Shown here piece by piece: positions 47,161 through 56,548 of a stretch of DNA of 64,000 nt. A model generated the notes under the pieces. It was not told the origin of the DNA. It saw only the letters and a program-made list of their open reading frames with translations, and made no database searches. Both the position numbers and the translations under genes were made by a program. Where the stretch lies: the NCBI GenBank assembly GCA_029821875.1, contig JALGXW010000013.1:1-64000 (forward strand), in the 5' to 3' direction. The DNA is from Candidatus Hebobacterum abditum (GTDB lineage: Bacteria; Armatimonadota; Hebobacteria; Hebobacterales; Hebobacteraceae). Positions within the stretch are counted from its first letter, which is position 1. Each line of letters begins with the position of its first letter.

Positions 47161-48357
47161 GTGTCTTCTAGAGAGCGGGTGCTGGAAGCGATTGATGGGA
47201 CACCGGGTGCCCCGGTGCCGTGCTGCTTCATGATGTTCCGTGCGCTGAGCGACAGATGCCAGGATGAGTATGAATTCGCGACCCGGCAGATGGAGCTGGG
47301 GCTCGACACGCGGGTTCGCCTCGACGATCTGCCGGTCCGTTTCTCACCAGAGGTCAGCGTCCATGAGTCGGTCACCGCAGGTGACCCTCCCGTCGTCACT
47401 CGGGTGTACGAGACGCCGGCCGGCAGCCTGGCTGTCAGCGTCAAGCAGATCGAGGGGTGGCCCTTCGGGGATCATCTGCCGCTCTTCAGTGATTTCATCA
47501 TCCCGCGCGCCGTTCAGTTTCCTGTCTCCGCCCCGGAGCACTTGCCAGCCCTGCGCCATCTCTTGACCCCACCGGGGGACGACGATGTCCGCGCCTTCCT
47601 CGCGGAGGGCAACAGGCGCAAGCGCTTCGCGGACGACCGCCGCCTGCTGCTTGCCGGGGGCTGGCGAGGAGAGCGCTCCGTGCCGGGCGAGGACGAGAAC
47701 CTGGTGGGCACTAACTTCGGTACGGTATCGGTCGTTGACACCTTGATGTGGCTCTGCGGCGGGACTCAGCCACTGCTCTGGGCGTACGACGAGCCCGACT
47801 TCCTCAGGGAACTGATAGGCATCCTCGAGGAGTGGAATCGTAGTCGTCTCGAGGTCCACCTGGAGGCCGGGGTAGACATCGTGTTCCGCCGAGCGTGGTA
47901 TGAGGGCACTGACTTCTGGTCTCCGCCCTTGTACCGGGAGCTCATCCTTCCGACGGTGCGCCGAGACGTGGAGCTCGCGCACGAGGCGGGGGCTCGCTAT
48001 GCGTACATCATCACCACCGGCATGATGCCGGTGGCCGACCTGATTCTGGAAGCCGGCGTTGACGCTGTCGTCGGCATAGACCCAGGCCAGGGCAAGGGGA
48101 CAACTCTCCAGGATGTGCGCGACTCGCTGGGCGGGAAGGTCGGTCTCTGGGGGGGTGTCAGTGGGCCGCTCGCAGTAGAGGAGGGAACGGAGGGAGAGGT
48201 GAGAGCGGCCGTCGAGGAAGCAGTCTCAGTCCTGGGCGATACGGGGCGCTTCATACTCTCTCCTGTGGACAACGTTCGCGCCGACACGGAACGGTCGTGG
48301 CGCAACGTACGGGTGTTCGTTGATACGTGGCGGTCCCTCACCCGCGCCTCTTCATGA
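47161..48357 (+). CDS. Uroporphyrinogen decarboxylase family (UroD/MtaA-like methyltransferase) protein
   Basis: RERVLEAIDGTPGAPVPCCF start; GVDIVFRRAWYEG, LGGKVGLWGGVSGP, FILSPVDNVRADTERSWRNVRVFVD. Confidence 0.88.
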   Translation: MSSRERVLEAIDGTPGAPVPCCFMMFRALSDRCQDEYEFATRQMELGLDTRVRLDDLPVRFSPEVSVHESVTAGDPPVVTRVYETPAGSLAVSVKQIEGWPFGDHLPLFSDFIIPRAVQFPVSAPEHLPALRHLLTPPGDDDVRAFLAEGNRRKRFADDRRLLLAGGWRGERSVPGEDENLVGTNFGTVSVVDTLMWLCGGTQPLLWAYDEPDFLRELIGILEEWNRSRLEVHLEAGVDIVFRRAWYEGTDFWSPPLYRELILPTVRRDVELAHEAGARYAYIITTGMMPVADLILEAGVDAVVGIDPGQGKGTTLQDVRDSLGGKVGLWGGVSGPLAVEEGTEGEVRAAVEEAVSVLGDTGRFILSPVDNVRADTERSWRNVRVFVDTWRSLTRASS

Positions 48358-48369
48358 CTGGAGACCGGA

Positions 48370-49347
48370 ATGGCGGCTATGGCGCATGGGCGCGAGTCGG
48401 GCCTGCTGCTTGGACTTGACGGCGGCAGCACGAAGACGGCGGGAGTGATCATCACTCCAGACGGCCGCGTGCTTGGACAGGTACGCGGTCCCGCCTCCGC
48501 CATCGTCGGTCCCCCCAATGCGGAGGCATCCTCGGTTCTCGGTTCGATCGTAGACTCGCTCTGCTCTCAGGCGGATGCATCCCTGGATGACATCGAATCA
48601 TGTGGTGTCGGCCTCAGCGGCATTGACTTCGATGATGAGCTATCTCTGCAGCAGGAGGGGATCGCCGCCGCACTGGGCATCCCAAGAGAGCGCATCATCC
48701 TCGTCAACGATGCTATCGTCGCGCTGTGGGGCGCGACGGCGAAGCCGGCGGCGACCCTCTTCCAGCATGGCTCGGGCTTCACCGGAGCCTATCGGGCCCA
48801 GCATGGAGAGGAGGTCCTCTTCGACCATCTCGGGGTGGCCAGCACCTTCGACATGCGCCGCGCGCTGATCGCGCTCGTCGCCCGAATGATAAACGGCATG
48901 GCGGAGCCGACGCCACTCAAGGACAAGGCACTCGCCCACTTCGGCATAGCAGACGAGCAGGAATACTGCGAGGCCGTCTATCGCCAGTTCATCCCCTCTG
49001 AGCGCACGGTGAACACGCCTCCTCTCATATTCGCCGCCTGGCTCGAAGGAGACCCGGCCGCGACCGGCCTGGTCGAAGACGCAGTGCGCGATTATGCTCT
49101 TGCCGCGGGGGCAATGATCGAAGCGACAGGGCATCGAAGCCCTGATGTCACCCTAGGAGGAGGCGTCATCGCCCAAGCGCCTGAGCAGTTCTGGCGATCG
49201 CTCGCCGAGGCGATCCAGGAGTCGCACCCACTGGTCACTGTCAAACCGCCAGACCTGGCGCCGGAGTTCGGCGGCGCGGTCATGGCCGGATACCACATCG
49301 GCCTGGATCCCGCGCAGCTCTTCCAGCAGCTTCGAGTCAACACATAG
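48370..49347 (+). CDS. BadF/BadG/BcrA/BcrD ATPase-family (N-acetylglucosamine kinase-like) protein
   Basis: LLLGLDGGSTKTAGVIITPDGRVLGQVRGPASA; VNDAIVALWGAT; VTLGGGVIAQAPEQF. Confidence 0.9.
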   Translation: MAAMAHGRESGLLLGLDGGSTKTAGVIITPDGRVLGQVRGPASAIVGPPNAEASSVLGSIVDSLCSQADASLDDIESCGVGLSGIDFDDELSLQQEGIAAALGIPRERIILVNDAIVALWGATAKPAATLFQHGSGFTGAYRAQHGEEVLFDHLGVASTFDMRRALIALVARMINGMAEPTPLKDKALAHFGIADEQEYCEAVYRQFIPSERTVNTPPLIFAAWLEGDPAATGLVEDAVRDYALAAGAMIEATGHRSPDVTLGGGVIAQAPEQFWRSLAEAIQESHPLVTVKPPDLAPEFGGAVMAGYHIGLDPAQLFQQLRVNT

Positions 49348-49367
49348 AACGCGCGACAGGGGGACAC

Positions 49368-50639
49368 ATGAGCCGATCCCTATCAGTGTGTGTTGTTGGC
49401 GCAGGTAGCTCATACACTCCCGAGCTGGTCGAGGGGCTGCTCCAACAAGACCCGGCACTTCTGCCTGTCGGGGAGCTGCGCCTCACCGACATCGATGCCG
49501 AGCGCCTCTCCATCATGGCCGGCTTCAGCGAGCGCGCCGTTCGCCACGCTGGACGCGATGTGACTGTTGCCAGCGACAAGCGTCTCGCACCGATGATCGA
49601 AGGCGCCGACTTCGTCATCACACAGATCCGTGTGGGGGGGATGAAGGCCAGGCATCTGGATGAGAGCATTCCCCTGAAGTACGGGATCATCGGGCAGGAG
49701 ACGACCGGCCCCGGCGGGATGTTCAAGGCGCTACGGACGATCCCCCCAATGATCGAGATCGGGAACACAGTCGCCTCCGCTGCGCCCGATGCGTATATCC
49801 TGAACTATGCCAACCCCAGTGGCATCGTCTCCGAAGCAGTGTCGAAGCACACGAAGGCGAATATCATCGGCCTGTGCTCTGGCATCCCCGGGATGCAGGC
49901 AGAGATCGAAGGCTCATTCTCTCCTCGCTACCCCGATCTGCGCGTCTACACCGTGGGGCTCAATCACTTCGGTCACATTCATCGCGTACTCTCGGGAGAC
50001 AGGGATGTCACGGGGGAGGTGATGGAAGCACTCGCGAAGACGGAGGAGGAGAGGGGCAACCAGGGCGGGGAGCGCACTATCCGGCTGCTGCAAGCGTATC
50101 CCATAGGCTACGTTGACTACTTCTACCATCGCGCCCGCATGGTCCAAGCGTACCAGTCCCACTCGGGGACGCGAGCCGAGGAGATCGAGGCCATCGAGCG
50201 GGAGATTCTCGCTGAAGCAGCGAGGCCAGACGTTGTCGAGAAGCCGAAGGCGCTGAGTCGGCGTGGTGGCGGCGGCTATGCGAACATCACCTTCGCTGTC
50301 ATGAAGGCGATCGTGAATGACACGGGGGAGGAGCTGACGGCCAACGTCCCCAACAGGGGGAGCGTGGACGGGATCGAGGATGACGCAGTTGTGGAGGTCG
50401 TATGTCGCGTTGACCGAAATGGCGCTCACCCACTGCCCGTGGGTCAGATCCCGCTCGCGTTTCGCGGTGTGATGCAGGCGCTGAAGGCATACGAAACACT
50501 GACCGTAGAGGCGGCGGTGCAACGGAGCAGGCGGCTGGCGGTGCTCGCGCTGCTGAACCATCCCCTCATGGGGGACGTGGATGTGATAGAGCCGTTGCTG
50601 GATGAAATGCTCGCAGCGCACGGGCTCGACTTCACATAA
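49368..50639 (+). CDS. Glycoside hydrolase family 4 protein, second copy
   Basis: VCVVGAGSSYTPELVEGLL; GLCSGIPGMQ; VGLNHFGHIHRV. Confidence 0.93.
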   Translation: MSRSLSVCVVGAGSSYTPELVEGLLQQDPALLPVGELRLTDIDAERLSIMAGFSERAVRHAGRDVTVASDKRLAPMIEGADFVITQIRVGGMKARHLDESIPLKYGIIGQETTGPGGMFKALRTIPPMIEIGNTVASAAPDAYILNYANPSGIVSEAVSKHTKANIIGLCSGIPGMQAEIEGSFSPRYPDLRVYTVGLNHFGHIHRVLSGDRDVTGEVMEALAKTEEERGNQGGERTIRLLQAYPIGYVDYFYHRARMVQAYQSHSGTRAEEIEAIEREILAEAARPDVVEKPKALSRRGGGGYANITFAVMKAIVNDTGEELTANVPNRGSVDGIEDDAVVEVVCRVDRNGAHPLPVGQIPLAFRGVMQALKAYETLTVEAAVQRSRRLAVLALLNHPLMGDVDVIEPLLDEMLAAHGLDFT

Positions 50640-50642
50640 GGC

Positions 50643-52130
50643 ATGGGGCCACGCGGGCGCCCTGTTGGGGAGCAAGCCGGTATGGGAAAGGGAGGCAGCT
50701 TGCGTGCTCGTGCACTGAAGCTGACGCGTCAACCGCTGTTTCAGCCATCAGAGCTTGAGGCGATAGAGGAGGCCGCTCTACGTATCCTCGAAGAGGTGGG
50801 GGTCGAGGTCAGCCACCCGGAGCTTGCGGCGCGCGCCGCCAGCGAGGGCTTCGAGTTCTCGCAGACGCGCATCCGGCTGGCACGGCGCAAGGTGGCCGAG
50901 TTTCTGGCGGAAGCGCGAGGAGGCGCACGGGGGCAGCAAAGCAGCGCGACCTCCGATGACGGCTGCCGCGACCTCGTTGCATATATAAGCCCCTATCCAC
51001 AGAGCGTCCATGACCCGGAGACAGACGAGATCGTCCCGTTCACCGCCGCGCGGCTGGCCGAGGCGACGAAGCTGGTGGGAGCAGTGGCCGACCGTGGGAT
51101 CGTCCCCCAGGTGCCGGGCTGCCCGGTAGACGTACCGGCTCCGCTGCAAGTCATCCTCCAGTATCGAATCGCGGCCGAGAACCTGCCCGGAGGTGGTCCA
51201 CCCGTCGATCCCAAGGCCCTGGCCTCAATGCCCTACATCATGGAGATGGCCGAGGTCCTGGGCCGGCCCATTCGCAGCCTCCCTGTGTACGTCTTCAGCC
51301 CTCTCACACTGGCCGGCGAATCGCTGTCCGGAGTCATGGCGTACGAGTCAGGCCTGGATGCCGTCGGTGTCAGCTCGATGCCAGCGGCGGGAAGCACAGC
51401 CCCGGTGCGGCCGAGCGAAGCGCTCGCCCTCGCGGCCGCGGAGGTGATTGGCTCGGCCCTGATCCTGCGTGAGTGCATCGAGCCGCCGGTCCACTGGGGC
51501 ATCGGAGCGTACCCGTTCGACATGAGGGGTATGGCGATGAGCTTCGGCTCTCCGGAAGCCTTGCTCTTCGAGATGGCCTCGTGTGAAGTGGACGCCTACT
51601 TCCACGGCCATCCCTGGCACCCCGCTGTGGGGAACATCCATACCCTCGCCAAGCTGCCTGGCCCCCAGGCTGCGGCGGAGAAGGCCACTCTCATGACACT
51701 CGGCGCTCTGTGGGGAGCAACAGAGTTCCACTGCGCCGGGGTCCTCAGCCTCGACGAGATCTTCAGCCCGGTTCAGCTCCTGGCCGATCTCGAGGTCAAG
51801 GATCACGTGCAACGGCTGGTGCGGGGACTGGAGACCGGCTGCGATGCGGATGCCCTCGTCGCAGATGTGCGGGAGGGACTGGAGGGGGGGTTCATGGGGA
51901 TCGAGCGCACCCTGGACCGATATCGCGAACTGTACTGGCATCCACAGTTGTTCGAGCGCCGGTTCCTGGGACCATGGCGGAGCGCGTCGAGCCCGAGCTT
52001 TGGCCAGCTAGCACGTGAGATGTGTCGGGAGTTGCTGGGACGGTACTGCTACGAACCACCAGCGGGCATCAGGTCCGAGATCGAGCGTATCTACCGCCGC
52101 GCGGAGCGAGGACTCGCCGCCGCAACATGA
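50643..52130 (+). CDS. Trimethylamine methyltransferase (MttB) superfamily-like protein, second copy
   Basis: EAIEEAALRILEEVGVEVSHPELAARAASEGFEF; GVLSLDEIFSPVQLLADLEVKDHVQRLVRG; no in-frame TAG; start could be 50643 or 50682. Confidence 0.83.
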   Translation: MGPRGRPVGEQAGMGKGGSLRARALKLTRQPLFQPSELEAIEEAALRILEEVGVEVSHPELAARAASEGFEFSQTRIRLARRKVAEFLAEARGGARGQQSSATSDDGCRDLVAYISPYPQSVHDPETDEIVPFTAARLAEATKLVGAVADRGIVPQVPGCPVDVPAPLQVILQYRIAAENLPGGGPPVDPKALASMPYIMEMAEVLGRPIRSLPVYVFSPLTLAGESLSGVMAYESGLDAVGVSSMPAAGSTAPVRPSEALALAAAEVIGSALILRECIEPPVHWGIGAYPFDMRGMAMSFGSPEALLFEMASCEVDAYFHGHPWHPAVGNIHTLAKLPGPQAAAEKATLMTLGALWGATEFHCAGVLSLDEIFSPVQLLADLEVKDHVQRLVRGLETGCDADALVADVREGLEGGFMGIERTLDRYRELYWHPQLFERRFLGPWRSASSPSFGQLAREMCRELLGRYCYEPPAGIRSEIERIYRRAERGLAAAT

Positions 52131-52287
52131 AGATCGACACACAGCCGCCCAGGAGTTGTAGCACTCCGCTGCTGGCCGTCGGCCGAGGGAGCGACGGCGC
52201 AATCAGTCGGTACTTTTGCCCATCCTTCTCTTGGTCCTCCTGCGTGCCGAGGGGCAGAGGTGTAGTGCGGGCCCTGGGGTGTAGCTG

Positions 52288-54294
52288 ATGCTCGGCGGCT
52301 CGTCGCCAAGCCAGAAACGGGAGTCGCTAACGTCCGTGCCGACGCCCGGCAAGCCAACGTCGAACGACAGCAGGGCCGGGGAGCGCCGTTCCCGCGGCGC
52401 AACGTGGCGGGCCATCGCAATCGCTGTCCTTCTCATGCCCCTCCAATCGTGGTGGATCGTGCAGATGGAGGCCATCCGCTACAACACTTGGCCCACGATG
52501 TATTCTCTGCCGTTGCACACCGTCTTCATCGTACTCCTGCTGGTAGGCATCAATGCACTTGTCAGGCGCCGAGCACCTGGATGGGCCCTGGGCCCCGGTG
52601 AGTTGCTGACGATCTACATCATGCTCGCCATTTCTGGCGTGATCGCTGGGTATGGCCTTATTCAGGCTCTCGTAGGGTGGATTATCGCACCCATCGAACG
52701 AGTGACAGTCGGCTACGACCGGCAACTGCTCTTCAGGGACGTCCTTCCGGCCTGGCTGGTGGTCACGGACGAGCAGACCCTGACTCATTTCTACGATGGC
52801 GAAAGCACTCTCTTTGCTGCGAAGCACCTACTCGACTGGGGAAGGCCTGCCTTGGCATGGAGCGCCTTTATGTTGGCGTTCTTCGGGGCCATGCTGTCCC
52901 TGAACGCGCTGCTGCGCCGCCGCTGGATTGAGGAAGAGCGGCTCACCTTTCCCCTCGTGCAGGTCCCGGTGGCCATGGTGGAGCCATCTGGCGCACTGTT
53001 CCGCAGTCGGCTGGTCTGGGTCGGCTTCGCCATGGCTGTTGTCCTCGGCTCTGTGAACGGTCTTCATACGCTCTTCCCAGCTATACCCAGTCTCCAGCCC
53101 GACCTGAGCTCGCTCAACGAGGACCTGGGACGGCGCTGGGACTGCTTCCTCAAGTCCGAAGGCGCCTTCTGGCCGCCCTACCTATGGGCTGTCGGCGTCG
53201 GCTTTCTTATGCCGGTAGACATCGCATTCTCCTACTGGTTCTTCTTCTGGGCCGTGAAGCTGGAGGAATTGGTGACCGTGCTGTGGGGGTGGGATATTGC
53301 GCCCGACGCTCCGTTCACCCATCAGCAGTCTGCCAGCGCCCTGTTGGCCATTGGGCTCTTCGTCCTGTGGTCGGGAAGGCGTCACTTGGCCAGGGCGCTC
53401 CGGCTGGCGTTCCGTCCCAGCTTGGGCCCGCGCGACGGGGAGGAACCTCTGCGCTACAGGTGGGCTGTTGGTTTGCTCGCGTTGTCTGTTGCTGGCATGG
53501 CTGTGTTCGTAGGACTTGCGGGCGCTCCGGCATGGATCATCTTCGTGTACCTGGGTCTGTATCTAGTCGCCAGCCTCGCGCTGTCGCGGCTTAGGGCGGA
53601 GCTAGGCGCGCCGCAGACGGAGGTCTATGCGGCTGGCCCCCACACGCTTCTCACTCAGCTCGTCACGCCAGCATCGTTCCCATTCCGCGGGCTCGCGATA
53701 TTGACCCTGTTCGGATGGACGTCCAAGGCCTACGGGATGGATGCGACGCCGCTCCAGATGGAGGGCTTCAAGATGGCGCAGGCTGCGCGCGTACGCGTGC
53801 GCGGCCTGGTCGCTGCGATGTTCGTTGCAGTTGTCGCCGGCCTCGTCATCGCCTACGTTGCGCTGCTGACGCCGTTGTACAGCCTGGGGGCAGACAGCGC
53901 CAAGGTCGGCTTCGAGGGTCCCACCCAAGCCTATGCCTCGCTGATCACGTGGACCTCCGGCGTGGCGCCTGCTCCTCTCCAGCGAGGGTCCGCCATGGGC
54001 GTGGCCTTCGTCTTCACGTTCTTCCTGTATGCTATGCGCAGTCGCTTCTTTTGGTGGCCGTTTCATCCGATGGGATATGTCCTGGCGCCGATGTGGTTCA
54101 CACATCATCTCTGGATGTCAGTGTTCGTTGCCTGGACCATCAAAGCACTGATCCTACGGTACGGCGGCTTGCGTGCCTACACCAAGGCACTTCCCTTCTT
54201 CCTGGGCCTCATTCTTGGTGACTGCGTCATTGGCAGCTTGTGGGCGCTTGCCAACCTCATACTCAAGATTCCGACTTACAGCGTTTGGATATAG
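52288..54294 (+). CDS. Large polytopic membrane protein, DUF6785/DUF6784-like, copy 2
   Basis: GPGELLTIYIMLAISGVIAGYGLIQ; RRRWIEEERLTFPLVQVPVAMVEPSG; MRSRFFWWPFHPMGYVLAPMWFTHHLW. Confidence 0.88.
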   Translation: MLGGSSPSQKRESLTSVPTPGKPTSNDSRAGERRSRGATWRAIAIAVLLMPLQSWWIVQMEAIRYNTWPTMYSLPLHTVFIVLLLVGINALVRRRAPGWALGPGELLTIYIMLAISGVIAGYGLIQALVGWIIAPIERVTVGYDRQLLFRDVLPAWLVVTDEQTLTHFYDGESTLFAAKHLLDWGRPALAWSAFMLAFFGAMLSLNALLRRRWIEEERLTFPLVQVPVAMVEPSGALFRSRLVWVGFAMAVVLGSVNGLHTLFPAIPSLQPDLSSLNEDLGRRWDCFLKSEGAFWPPYLWAVGVGFLMPVDIAFSYWFFFWAVKLEELVTVLWGWDIAPDAPFTHQQSASALLAIGLFVLWSGRRHLARALRLAFRPSLGPRDGEEPLRYRWAVGLLALSVAGMAVFVGLAGAPAWIIFVYLGLYLVASLALSRLRAELGAPQTEVYAAGPHTLLTQLVTPASFPFRGLAILTLFGWTSKAYGMDATPLQMEGFKMAQAARVRVRGLVAAMFVAVVAGLVIAYVALLTPLYSLGADSAKVGFEGPTQAYASLITWTSGVAPAPLQRGSAMGVAFVFTFFLYAMRSRFFWWPFHPMGYVLAPMWFTHHLWMSVFVAWTIKALILRYGGLRAYTKALPFFLGLILGDCVIGSLWALANLILKIPTYSVWI

Positions 54295-54427
54295 CGACAC
54301 TCGACGAGCTCCTAGCGCGAAGCGGGCCGGCCGCTGTTTCCCTCACCGTTGGTCTGAGTGGAGGTGATCGCTTTACGCTCGCCTAAGAGAAGCATCTCCG
54401 TCTTTCGCCGGCCGCGCAGGGCGCCGC

Positions 54428-56428
54428 ATGGCACCAGACGACACTACGCCGACCGATCATAGCGAAGACATGACCTCGGGTGCACAGGGGGGCAGGGATC
54501 CATCAGCGGCCCGCGACCGCGGCCAGGTGGTCACCTGGCGGGCCATCGCGATCGCGCTGCTCATCATGCCGTTTCAGTCAACCTGGATCGTCCACATGGA
54601 GGCCATTCGCAACTACACCTGGCCGAGCATGCTGGCGCTGCCACTCGAGACGGTCTTTGTCCTGCTCCTCCTGACGGCCGCCAGCGCGGCGATCAAGCGC
54701 CGGCGGCCGCGGTGGGCGCTGAGCCAGGGCGAGCTGCTGACGATCTACATCATGCTCGCCATCGGTGGCGTCATCGTCGGCTTCGGGCTGCTCGAGCAGG
54801 TCATATCGTGGGCGATCGCGCCCGTGGGCCGAGCGACCAAGGAGAACCAGTGGGACCAGCTCTTCTGGCAGCACCTTCCGAGCTGGCTGGTGCTCACCAA
54901 TGTGGACAGCCTGGAGGCGCTCTTCCGCGGCGACACGACTCTGCTCACAAGACGGCACGTCGCGAGCTGGATGCCCGTTGTCCTCTCTTGGGGCGGGTTC
55001 TTCCTCGCTTTCTTCGCCGTCATGATGGCCATGAACACTCTTCTGCGGCGGCGCTGGATCGAAGAGGAACGCCTCACCTTCCCGCTGGTCCAGCTCCCGC
55101 TTGCCGTCACGGAGCCGACCGGGCGGATCTTCCGGAATTGGCTCCTCTGGGCCGGGTTCGGGCTGGCCTTTGTGCTTGGCACGCTGAACGGTCTTCACGC
55201 CCTCTTCCCCGCGATGCCGAGCTTTCAGCCCGACCTCGGCAGCCTGAACGCTCACCTCGGCCGGCGCTGGAGCTGCTTCGCAAAGCATGGGGGGCCGTTC
55301 TGGCCCCCCTATCCATGGGCGATCGGCGTGGCCGTGTTCATGCCCCTGGAGGTATCGTTCTCCTACTGGTTCTTCTTCTGGGTGGTCAAGCTCGAAGAGC
55401 TGGCGACCGTGCTCACCGGCTGGGACATCGCGCCCGACGCGCCATTCGTCTACCAGCAATCGGCGGCCGCACTGCTGGCCATCGGCGTCTATATTGTATG
55501 GGCGGCCCGCAAGCATTTTTGGTCGGTAGTCGCCGGCGCGATCCACCCCAGCCGGGACCTCGGCGATCGCCGCGAGCCTATCCCGTACCGCGCGGCCATC
55601 GCTCTGTTCGTCGCCGCGATTGGATTCCTCTGCATCTTCGTCTGGCGGGCGGGCATGCCGGTCTGGCTGGTCCCCATCTTCCTCTCGCTCTACCTGAGCG
55701 CGAGCCTCGCGCTGTCGAGGATCCCCGCCGAGCTGGGCGCGCCGGCTAACGAGATCCACGACGCCGGGCCCCACCAGATCCTCACCCAGATTGCGACGCC
55801 GGCTTCCTTCCCCGTCCGCGGGCTCGTGGCGCTGACACTGCTCGGCTGGACCTCGCGGAGCTATGGCGTCGATCCCACACCTCATCAGATGGGCGGCTTC
55901 AAGATGGCCGAGCGCACGGGCCTCCGCACGCGGGGGCTGGCCGGCGCGATGTTCGTCGCCGCCGTCGCCGGGCTTGTCTACGGCTACTTGGCTCTCCTCC
56001 TGCCGCTCTACCAGCTCGGCGCGGACAGCAGCAAGCTTCACTTCAACACCAGTGGCCAGTACGCGTTCGGCGAGTTGGAGACCTGGCTGACGGGAGTCGC
56101 GCCGGCCACCGGCTACCGGAGCACGGCGATGGGCTTCGGCTTCCTCTTCACCTTGTTCCTCTACGCGATGCGCAGCCGCTTTCTCTGGTGGCCATTCCAC
56201 CCGATGGGGTACCTGATGGCGCCAACCTGGTTCACCCATCACCTCTGGCTGCCGGTCTTCCTCGCCTGGCTCGCGAAGCTGCTGCTGCTGCGGTACGGGG
56301 GCCTGAGGACCTATGCGGCCGCGCTGCCGTTCTTCTTCGGGCTCATCATCGGCGATTGCGTGATCGGAAGTCTGTGGGCCCTGGCAAACCTGGTCTTCGG
56401 CGCACCCACCTTCGCTGTCTGGATGTGA
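54428..56428 (+). CDS. Large polytopic membrane protein, DUF6785/DUF6784-like, copy 3
   Basis: Close paralogue of the 52288 gene along its length (RRRWIEEERLTFPLVQLPLAVTEPTG; MRSRFLWWPFHPMGYLMAPTWFTHHLW). Confidence 0.88.
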   Translation: MAPDDTTPTDHSEDMTSGAQGGRDPSAARDRGQVVTWRAIAIALLIMPFQSTWIVHMEAIRNYTWPSMLALPLETVFVLLLLTAASAAIKRRRPRWALSQGELLTIYIMLAIGGVIVGFGLLEQVISWAIAPVGRATKENQWDQLFWQHLPSWLVLTNVDSLEALFRGDTTLLTRRHVASWMPVVLSWGGFFLAFFAVMMAMNTLLRRRWIEEERLTFPLVQLPLAVTEPTGRIFRNWLLWAGFGLAFVLGTLNGLHALFPAMPSFQPDLGSLNAHLGRRWSCFAKHGGPFWPPYPWAIGVAVFMPLEVSFSYWFFFWVVKLEELATVLTGWDIAPDAPFVYQQSAAALLAIGVYIVWAARKHFWSVVAGAIHPSRDLGDRREPIPYRAAIALFVAAIGFLCIFVWRAGMPVWLVPIFLSLYLSASLALSRIPAELGAPANEIHDAGPHQILTQIATPASFPVRGLVALTLLGWTSRSYGVDPTPHQMGGFKMAERTGLRTRGLAGAMFVAAVAGLVYGYLALLLPLYQLGADSSKLHFNTSGQYAFGELETWLTGVAPATGYRSTAMGFGFLFTLFLYAMRSRFLWWPFHPMGYLMAPTWFTHHLWLPVFLAWLAKLLLLRYGGLRTYAAALPFFFGLIIGDCVIGSLWALANLVFGAPTFAVWM

Positions 56429-56443
56429 CCATGAGAGGAGTTC

Positions 56444-56540
56444 GATCAAAGAAGACGTGGTTATCATCGGCGGCGGCAGCTTCCGGCGAACGGCCGCCGC
56501 AGGAGAGTGGCGTAGCACCTTCCGCGTCGCCGAGCGGCCG
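56444..56540 (+). pseudogene. Truncated FAD/NAD-binding oxidoreductase N-terminus
   Basis: In frame: SSIKEDVVIIGGGSFRRTAAAGEWRST..., Rossmann GxGxxG-type start directly after the third DUF6785-like gene. Confidence 0.5.
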
Positions 56541-56548
56541 CGTGCCGC

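Noticed and set aside
54578-56518. 646-aa minus-strand ORF
   Set aside because: Antisense shadow of the third DUF6785-like gene; charged low-complexity product with no recognisable domain
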